The notes under the pieces are model-generated. The model saw nothing but the letters and a program-made list of their open reading frames with translations, was not told the DNA's origin and searched no databases. This document shows, one piece after another, positions 56,282-64,000 of a stretch of 64,000 nt of DNA. Made by a program: the position numbers and the translations under genes. The stretch comes from Coniella vitis (lineage: Eukaryota; Ascomycota; Sordariomycetes; Diaporthales; Schizoparmaceae), in NCBI GenBank assembly GCA_011317545.1, contig WUJK01000009.1, forward strand, positions 1,302,001 through 1,366,000. Reading direction: 5' to 3'. Each line of letters opens with the position of its first letter. Within the stretch, counting starts at the first letter, position 1.

Positions 56282-58249
56282 TGGTTGCGCGCCACCTCTG
56301 ACCAGCTCTGTCACCAAGTGACGGTAATCTTATCCTATCCCTAATTTTGTCACGAGAGCAACCAACAACAAACTCAAACATCGAGCCCCTCCCTTTTCCC
56401 TCACGGAACAAAAAGAAAACACCCTTTTTTTTGGATATGACGGAAATGGAAGGCATGAATACCAATATTGAGTGAGTTCGGATGGATGAATGATACGATG
56501 AGGAAAAGCGGGAAAGGAAAATCATTTGGTGTGTTCTTTTTTTATTTTAACTGTCTACTGCCATACGGGCTATTTCATGATTATGAAGTATGAGTGTGTC
56601 TTTTCTTGTTACCAAGTTTTGTCGTTAGTTAGCAGTCTACTACCAGCTTGTACTTTTACTGAATATGACAACGAGTTCTGTGTACACACTGTGCTTGTTC
56701 ACCATTCTTAAGGTATTGATTGAGTGAAGTTTTACTAAGACTTTGCAAGAGTATAATGGTGAATTGCAACGACATCAATTTTCCGACTTATTATAATTGT
56801 CGATATTATGTATTCGAAGAGATGGTTTTGCATTGACCTGTTATAACACTGCTATCAATAATTCTGTTCTTACTTATTGACGTGGTTTGGATTGCCCGAA
56901 AAGTGTTTATTGCAAAGACAGAATGGAATCTGTCTCCGTGAAGGTGTTTTTGATTATATACGATTGTTGTTTGTTAACTTAACAATCTCGTCCTTTTCTA
57001 TATCTCTTTTCTCCTTCTTCGACCTCTGTTACACCCGCGGCTTCGTCACTATTCTGCCCACCATTGCATTTTTCTTTCGCCCATTACTACATAGTATATT
57101 TCTGGACACGTCGATTCGGGATATCAGCTTCAGGAAGTCGCTTCCTTGTCTCCGCAAAAAGACTTTGTATGATGCTGCCAAAAGATTCACGATCTTGGAA
57201 ATGTAGTAATGATCGAATATGAGACCACGAATCCGGAGATACATAATGTATATACATTCGTTTAATATACATAGACATGAATTAATGCTTGCTATTCCTT
57301 CATCGATTCTAGATAAATACTCACCAGGTGGCTCTATGGATATGCTAGGGACACTGGGCTATAGTCATACTGACCTGGGCTTCTCGACGCGGACGGGATT
57401 CAATCTAGAAGATCTGGTTTGTGCCAAATCAGTGATACATAGTAGAGCAAAAGAGAAGCTCACGGATCAAATCAGCGAAACCATAGCGAAAAAAGGAGCG
57501 CTGGTGGTTCCCTATTCCGCCCGCTCGGCCTGCCTCCCGCCCCTGTTCAGCGGACCGTGCCGGAATGTGCACAAACGGAAGCCGCTCCCCAAGAAACTTA
57601 CGTACCCTTGTACTTTGGGCCCCGGGCTACTCTTCAAAGCTTAGCTTACCTAATGCGCAACCCCGGCACCCAAAACCCATGCTATGCTACCCCCCCCCCC
57701 CGGCTCCCCGGCGCCGGCCGCCAAAAACAGAATTTTGGAGAAAGCTCCCAAAGCGAATCTTGTCGCCCCCTCCCCATCTAACGAGACCGACGCCAACCCA
57801 AAAAGACACCCACTGTCCACGACACGACCCCGACCGACGCTGCTTAAACTGCAGTTTTCTCCGACCCCGTTCGCCTGTCGATACCATTTTCCCGCGCGGG
57901 AGAGAAGACGAGCGCTTGATTCTTGCCCTTTCCAACAAACCATACCCCCCGCCGGGGCGCGAAATCAGGAGGCCTACCGCTTTCACAACCGCGGCTGCTC
58001 GTAAACGCAAGAAGAAATAGACGATCGCGGGGTCAATTGAAAGAGAAGAGGGGGAAAATCTGTTGAAGCCAAGCGCCGCGATACTTTTGGACATACAAGG
58101 AGTCTCGAGAATTCACTTGCAATATACGCATCGACGCGGTTCATCATCACGACACCAAAAAGGAAGCACACTCGCTATTCTCGACCTGCATCACGAACCG
58201 CGAGCGAAAATCACCCAATAACCACCCACCCACCTACCGATCGCCCAAA
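56282..58249. other. Intergenic spacer, AT-rich centre
   Basis: 3' flank of the large DUF3659 gene, then an AT-rich stretch (about 56720-57300), complements of TACTATGTA at 57088 and 57436, a C-homopolymer at about 57689 and the promoter of the mL40 gene. No gene is seen. Confidence 0.5.
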
Positions 58250-58903
58250 ATGTCGTCCGCTCTTTTCACCATGCGCAGCCTCTTCTCTTCGCTGTCGCTG
58301 ACTACCACCACCTCCTCGTCCTCGTCTACCACCATAACCAGCCTCACCAAGCTCCGCCACCCAACAAGCACCACCACCACAATGCGCACCATCATGACAC
58401 CCTCGCTCTCGCTCAACCGCGAACTCAAGCGCGGGCCCCCCAAAGCAGGCGGCGGCAAACCCCCCGGCAAGCCCATGGACGAGCGCGAAAAGCGCGCCGC
58501 GGCCCGCAAGCGCCGCGCCCAGGCCGCCCAGGGCCTCAACCCCAAGGTAGCAGGCATGATGAAGTTCCTCTACTCCCCCTCGCAGACGCCTGCGCCGCTG
58601 CGCATGGCGCGTCAGCGCCACCTCCGCCACTGGACCATCCACCGTGCGTGGCAGCTGTTTCGCAACCAGCGCGAGGCGGAGCGGAAAAAGGAGCTGATGA
58701 GGATGACGGCCAGCATGGAGGAGGCGTGCGAGAAGTTGCGGAATTTGGAGGGGCCCGGTACGAGGCCTACGGGTTGGTTGTATCGCAAGGCTATGATGAA
58801 GGTTGGGGTTTGGGGTCCGAATGCTGTGCCGATTGAGTATGCGAGGCCGTTGGTCGAGACGCCGGGCGAGAGGCCTTGGAACCACGATTGGAAGCGGAAC
58901 TAA
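58250..58903 (+). CDS. Mitochondrial large-subunit ribosomal protein mL40 (yeast Mrpl28-type)
   Basis: Component of the mitochondrial 54S ribosomal subunit. It is intronless and encodes 217 residues. The N-terminus (about 1-60) is rich in Ser, Thr, Arg and Leu with no acidic residues, as expected for a mitochondrial presequence. A basic region (DEREKRAAARKRRAQAAQ) follows. The conserved helical core is RQRHLRHWTIHRAWQLFRNQ, then RKKELMRMTASMEEACEKL, and the C-terminus has PxExARPLVETPGERPWNHDW. The order of a HxTIxxxW-type helix, a long charged helix and a terminal TP..P-W-(N/H)-(H/Y)-x-W/F motif is that of fungal mL40. A downstream in-frame ATG at 58271 is an alternative start. Confidence 0.8.
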   Translation: MSSALFTMRSLFSSLSLTTTTSSSSSTTITSLTKLRHPTSTTTTMRTIMTPSLSLNRELKRGPPKAGGGKPPGKPMDEREKRAAARKRRAQAAQGLNPKVAGMMKFLYSPSQTPAPLRMARQRHLRHWTIHRAWQLFRNQREAERKKELMRMTASMEEACEKLRNLEGPGTRPTGWLYRKAMMKVGVWGPNAVPIEYARPLVETPGERPWNHDWKRN

Positions 58904-59977
58904 GGTTATGGGGGAAAAATCAATCCTGAGAAAGGGCGGTTTATCAAGAGAGGCTAGTTTCTAAGCTGGATGCGCACAATTAGCTAGCTGTTGAGGTGCT
59001 GAAGAATCAAGAATCGTCCATGTTTGGAGCCGAGACAAGGCTGGTGGTGACAATGATGTATCGTACGTTGGGGGCAGCAGTTGGTTGGGATCAAATACAA
59101 AATTAACATACACACAACAATACCTTCTCCATATGCTTCACCACAAAAGACGATGCTCAAGCAAGGAAGCCAATACCCGCGTAGAAATTAGAGAGATTAA
59201 AAATGCCACTAATTTGTTGGAAGAGAAAACGAAAACCAAAAAAAAAAAAAAAAAAAAAAAAACCAAAAAAAAAAACACAAAAAACAATGCTACGCTGGCA
59301 AGACTTTCTTGCTAAAAGTAATGACAAGCAAAACGTGCTCAGGAACAGTATTCTTCTCCCCACTTTGCCTGCTTCGTTCCCAGCAACCGTTTCCCCGACT
59401 CAGCCGAACTCAACCGTCCTCGTTCCTGTATCTTATATATATATATATATATAAATATATGTACTCAGAGAAGCACGTTCCGACCGAAGCTTCAGCGGAA
59501 GCTCGCGTCTGCCAAACCACACGAACTCCCCTTTCTTCAATTTCGTTCCCTAACTTGGTATTACAATAGTAGGGCTGAGTCGTGGGCCGCGCGCTGCATG
59601 GTGGTTCACATGTTGGTGTGTACCAGACTGTCCTTGTATATAAGCTTGTCGCGCCGGGCCAGATTGTGTAGCGTATGAGGGGTGCCAGAACAAGATGTTT
59701 GCGTCCTTCATGCCTCTCTGATGGCGCCCAGGAAGCTCCCAAAGGATCCAGAGCAGTGTCAGTCTCAAAATCGTGGAGCCAACCTTCGTGATGCTCGCGT
59801 GTCCCAAAATGAGCCGGTCGTCCAAGCTGTGTGCTGATACCACAACAGAAGAGTAGTCCCTTCACATATGCCCCATCCCAATTTCATCTTTTGTGTTGTC
59901 CATTCCCATTTTAGAGAGGAAGTCCGGTTCACCAAATCATTGGGATCAAAAGGCTGCAGAGAGTCAGGCCCCGACAC
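58904..59977. other. Intergenic spacer between convergent genes
   Basis: 3' flanks of mL40 and Rho2. Contains an A-homopolymer region (about 59239-59275) and a (TA)n run (59434-59453). No gene is seen. Confidence 0.5.
59434..59453. repeat. (TA)n microsatellite
   Basis: About ten TA dinucleotides. Confidence 0.93.
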
Positions 59978-61427
59978 TCACAGAATCACACAGCATCCGC
60001 CTCCCTCGCCCTTCTCAAACGTCAACAGCGCTGCACGAGTGGCAGCCTCAAACACATCATCCACGCCCTCACCGCTCAAACTCGAGCACTCGAGGTACTT
60101 GCGCGCCCCGACTTCCCGCGCAACGGCCTCACCATCGTGCTCTGTCACGAAGCGCATCGACTTTTTGCGCATCTCTTCCATGGCCACGGGGTCTTCACGC
60201 AGATCCTTCTTCAGACCAACCAGAATAATTGGTACGCCAGGGCATTTTTCCGTTGCTTCTTCAATCCACTGTTGTTTTGGTACCTGCGTCAGCAAAGATG
60301 ACTATGGATGGCGGGTTATCCGGGCTGGAAAATGACTGAACGCTGGATCCAAAATTGACGCTCGGTTTCAGGGTATACGAAAAAAAAATGCGAGTTCCAC
60401 GAAGCGGAAATAGGACTGTTGTACGGCCAAGTTCTCTCTTTCCGTATCCTTCTTATTCCGCTTCCTCCGAGAAATTGGGTCAAGACCAAGAAAAATCACA
60501 GGTCCATTTTAGAAATGAATAAAACCAAACCAACGCACCTTGTGTTTGACATTGTCGAGAGAATCCGGCGTGTCGACCGAGAAGCCTATCAGAATGACAT
60601 GTGCTTTGGAATATGCCAGGGGGCGCAACCGTTCGTAGTCCTCCTGTCCTGCTGTGTCCCAAAGCGCCAGCTGCACTGACTTGCCATCTACTCTGCAATC
60701 GGTGACGTAGTTTTCGAAAACAGTGGGTATCTGCGTGCACGACCCATCATGTTAGAGAGAGTGCGTGTCTTTGATTCGTTTTGATTCATGTTTCTTGGGT
60801 CTTCTCTGTTTGTTCGGCATCTTCTTTACCCGCTCAAAGAGAGGTATCGCTCCCAACCAATGCCGCGCATGGTAGGTGGATTCGGACTCGCCAAAAAAAA
60901 AAAAGAAAGAAAGAAAAGATAGAGGCCGCGTGTTCTGTCTTTTCTTCTTGTCTTCTTTTGCACGCCTTTGGTCCCGGTAGGATTGCAGGGGTAACGAAGG
61001 GCCCCAGGTGGCGCCTGACTTACGTAGTGCTGCGGAGCAATTATCAAGTCAGCATGTGAATGGTAGCATAGCAGGAGGGTCCTTTGGCGCACGCGCGGCA
61101 GCAACCCGGCGTGTGTCGTGGGAGAATGGGGTGACTTGCTGTGGGAAAGTAACCCAATGTAAAGACGCTGAGCAGACTCGTCTTGCCGCAGGCTCCGTCA
61201 CCGATGATCACTAGCTTCCTATGCAAGGAGTCCTAGTGTTAGCCTCTGGGCGCTCCTTGTTTTCTTTTCCTCTATTGTTTTGTTTCATGTTTGCTTTTTT
61301 TGTAGAGATGATTGTAGTGTTGGTCCTGTGAAGAAAAGGGCCGAGCGAGGCAGGTCGCCCAGAGAGGAAGAGGAAGAGTAAGCGCGGACCTGCGGATGAC
61401 ATTTTGGGTATTTGCTGTGCTGGCCAT
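59978..61427 (-). CDS. rho2: Rho-family small GTPase Rho2
   Basis: Membrane-anchored GTPase controlling cell-wall synthesis and polarity. Five exons on the minus strand, 61427-61390, 61218-61140, 61029-61024, 60730-60539 and 60268-59978, give 201 residues with every join in frame. Exon 3 is only six bases (CACTAC, His40-Tyr41). Intron 2 (61139-61030) uses a GC donor (GCAAGT) and has a CTGAC branch site before CCGCAG. Landmarks are the P-loop GDGACGKTS (19-27), switch I YIPTVFENYV (41-50, Tyr41 equivalent to RhoA Tyr34), switch II DTAGQEDYERLRP (66-78) and LVGLKKDL for guanine recognition. ECSSLSGEGVDDVFEAATRAAL is typical of Rho2. The C-terminal CaaX box is CVIL after a Cys, predicting geranylgeranylation by the final Leu and possible palmitoylation of the adjacent Cys. 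Ile at 42 replaces the usual Val. Confidence 0.93.
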
Positions 61428-64000
61428 GGTCGAGAGTGTGAGGCGAGGTCTCTTGAATGGAAAGCCGCTGGCGTCGGGGCCCCTGGGCGTGCCGTGTGGC
61501 AAGTGTGGATATCGGGCTAGGCGTGGACGTTGAAGAGCTTCGCTTTGGACAAAGACTGTTGTAGATGTTGTTGTTGTTGCTGCTGCTGCTGCTGCAAGGC
61601 TGCAAGGCTGCTAATCGGAGGCGGGAGAGTTGAGCGGGCGTCGGGCGCCGGTGAGTGGCTCGGATGGCTGTGTACTACGAGCCCCGTTGGTGTCGCACAG
61701 GTGGTGGGGGAACGTTGGCGGCTTCTTTCGGTGTTTGTGCTTCTCTGGCTTGCTGCGCCCGTTGGCTTGAACGAGTGTGGTTGTGGTGGAGTGATGGAGG
61801 AGGAGGAGAAGGAGGAGGAGGAGGTGGTGGTGGTGGTGTGGCCACTGCTGCTTGCTGCTGCTGCTAGAGTTGCGATGTCTCTTGCAACCGACGCCAGACG
61901 CGAAAATGAAGGACGGCCGGGCGCGGGGGCGGGCGGGCGGACGAAGCAAGCCTATTAATGTATGGACCCAGTGCGTGTCGGGCGGGCCAGCAATGTTTCG
62001 GACGGGGGATCCAGTTGTGGAATCCAACGGCAAATGGAGATGGAGTTGTGTGTGTGTGTGTGGAAGGGAGGCCCTTCGTTGTTTTTGGGACAAGCTGGAG
62101 AACAATGGGGGTGGATCGTACTTGCCCATAGTACATAGTACATAGCAGTATCAGCAGGCCTGCATATGCTGCGCCGCCTCAATGGGGCCGGGTCCGGCTT
62201 GGCTTTGGGCTTTGGGCTTTGGCTTAGCTTGTACAGAGATAGGCGTGCATGGATTCCGTAGGCGGCGGTTCTGGCTGTCAGGGCTGTCTGTGGGCTGCAA
62301 CTTTGTGACCCGCCGCACTGGACAGGCTAGCCAGGCCAGCCAGGCCAGCCATGCCGCTAAAAACATACTCGCTTACTAGTGGAGCAGAGGCACCGCCAAG
62401 GCTGCGTCGGGGGGCCTGCCAAACGCTAGCCAGCCAGTCAGTACTATGTACAACAGTGGGCTCTCCATTAATTGCGCAGCAAAAGGCCTAGGTGGTTCAA
62501 CATTCATGCGGTTTCATGGCTTTTATTTCCCTTGTACCTTGCCCCGTGTCTCCGTGGCATGCTTCTTTTCCTCTGCTTTCTCGTCTGCTTCAGTCGCCCC
62601 AGTATGTACGACAGTCTCTGTGCGTCCCTGCTTACTCCCTGGGGAGCGGCATGCACACTAGCGGTAGCCCTCTCATTATTTGAAATGCGATCCAAGCCAG
62701 TTACGGGGACGACTGTGCCGGACACAGCGCGCACCCTGCAGATCTCGACACAGAAGTTATAGCACCGACAAGGAGAAGCTGAGGATGAGCTGCAGAGACT
62801 CGGGCCTTGGTCAGGTCAAGATTGGCCCATTTCTCGTAGCATTCAACAAGTCTGCCCCTGATCTTTCGGGCATTTTCGATCGGTAACGCGCACGCACTAC
62901 TGCAATGCCACCTACACAGTGGCAGCCTCATTTGACGCACAAGCAGCAGCAGCAGCAGCACCACCACCACCACCACCAACTCGAGCTCTACACGCTCGGG
63001 CTCAGCACTGCCAAAAATAAACCACACCAAGCACACAAATCCAATACATGGCTGGCTCACAGTCTTCTCCTACGGTGCCTAAGCCAAGGACAGAACAAGC
63101 CAGTCAAAAGGGCACGTTACATGGTCGTAACGGCACTGCAGACAACGGCTGCGGCTGAGTTGCTTTTTTGGCGCTGCGAACGGACCCTTCTTTTCGGGAA
63201 CCCAGCCAAGTCTTGTTTGATTTGCTTCAAAATTCAGAGAATACCAGAAATCGTCACATGATGAATTTAATCGTGAACATGGCTGCCAAGCCAGCCCTGA
63301 ATCCACTCTTCTCTGCAGCTCGCCATCTCCCGTCTCTGTTTACGGTCAAGCACTGTGGAGATGGACGACGGGGAAAGAAGCAAAAATGAACCAAATGATG
63401 GTAATGACTGACAAGCCAGGCACGCTGGAAACACATATTTACGATGTCACATCGGAATACACTTTGCCTCCATTGGGCAACGCAGCCAGCTATTAGGCGA
63501 GCAAAACAAGCAGCCCACTTTTGCAGCCTCCTCGCATCCAGTGATGTCGTGTTGTACGGTATGCGGAATCAGAGCACCGCTCAGATTTCAGGTGAGGACC
63601 CCTATACGGGGGTGGGGGTGGTGTCACTTAGCTAGCCGATGAGGCTGTGCATCACCGCGGGCTGGGGGCCGGCCCCCAGGGGAGGGATTCGCTCTCTAGA
63701 AGACGAGAAGATCGCCGTTTCTTCTTTCTTCCCACGCTATGGTGTACTCTTATGATGTAGCCATTGGCTTACAGCAGAACTATAGTGACTCTCGGGACGC
63801 TATCTACGACTTTTGATACTGGACTTGCCAGCAGACAGGAAAAGCTTTCTAGGGCAACGGAAGTGGCAATAGTCCCAAGGACTACGATAGTGATGAGAGA
63901 TTTATAAGACAGTACTATAGTATACTAGGTACAGGACACAACTCTAAATTGCCGCCCTTACCGACCAAGCTCACAGATTATAATAGATTCCGCTATCAGT
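61428..64000. other. Upstream region of rho2 and gene-free right edge
   Basis: Contains trinucleotide runs (TGT/TGC near 61567-61595; GGA near 61795-61825; CAG then CAC near 62943-62980), a GGCCAGCCA-type repeat near 62322-62352, and TACTATGTA or its complement at 62132 and 62442. I see no supported gene to the end of the window. Confidence 0.5.

Overview
This window is nuclear DNA of a filamentous ascomycete (Pezizomycotina, most likely Sordariomycetes; the exact lineage is an inference). Three things support this. Genes are cut by short GT-AG introns with CTRAY-type branch sites. The gene content is fungal: an HstD/Hst3-4 type sirtuin, Rho2, Ilv2, DUF3659 proteins and mitoribosomal mL40. 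Spacers are long and rich in microsatellites. There is no operon structure, phage, CRISPR array or rRNA.

Layout: 1-3819 holds a sirtuin cut by the left edge. A metallo-beta-lactamase-fold protein (4314-5609, -), an intron-bearing tRNA-Pro (6682-6773, -), a single-pass membrane protein (7475-8434, -) and a zinc-type enoyl reductase/quinone oxidoreductase (10540-11927, +) follow. Next come a small three-exon gene inside a duplicated element (about 12.5-14.06 kb), a small secreted protein (14480-14914), the Sgt2 co-chaperone (15577-16847, -) divergent from a RING-CH membrane protein (17742-19571, +), a galactokinase with an apparent frameshift (20104-21679, -) and a C2H2 zinc-finger protein (22991-25121, -). 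A gene-poor tract runs from 25.1 to 31.9 kb. The inverted second copy of the duplicated element lies at 31.9-33.4 kb. Ilv2 (33981-36384, -) has an upstream Gcn4/CPC1-type site.

The right half has a divergent pair of paralogous disordered proteins with an almost identical C-terminal motif (39908-40742, - and 44494-44913, +), with a conserved membrane-anchored protein between them (42071-43094). It also has two neighbouring DUF3659 genes (49612-50733 and 52824-56281), mL40 (58250-58903) and Rho2 (59978-61427, -), which carries a 6-base microexon.

The genes are mostly unrelated housekeeping functions rather than one pathway. The least expected signals are: (i) an inverted, diverged duplication of about 1.5 kb carrying a small unknown gene and tandemly copied exon-intron units; (ii) the 9-mer TACTATGTA (or its complement) at 27 places, all outside predicted coding sequence, where about 0.5 is expected by chance; (iii) paralogues that differ by one precisely placed intron; (iv) extreme microexons. 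All exon joins were deduced by eye from splice motifs and frame continuity.
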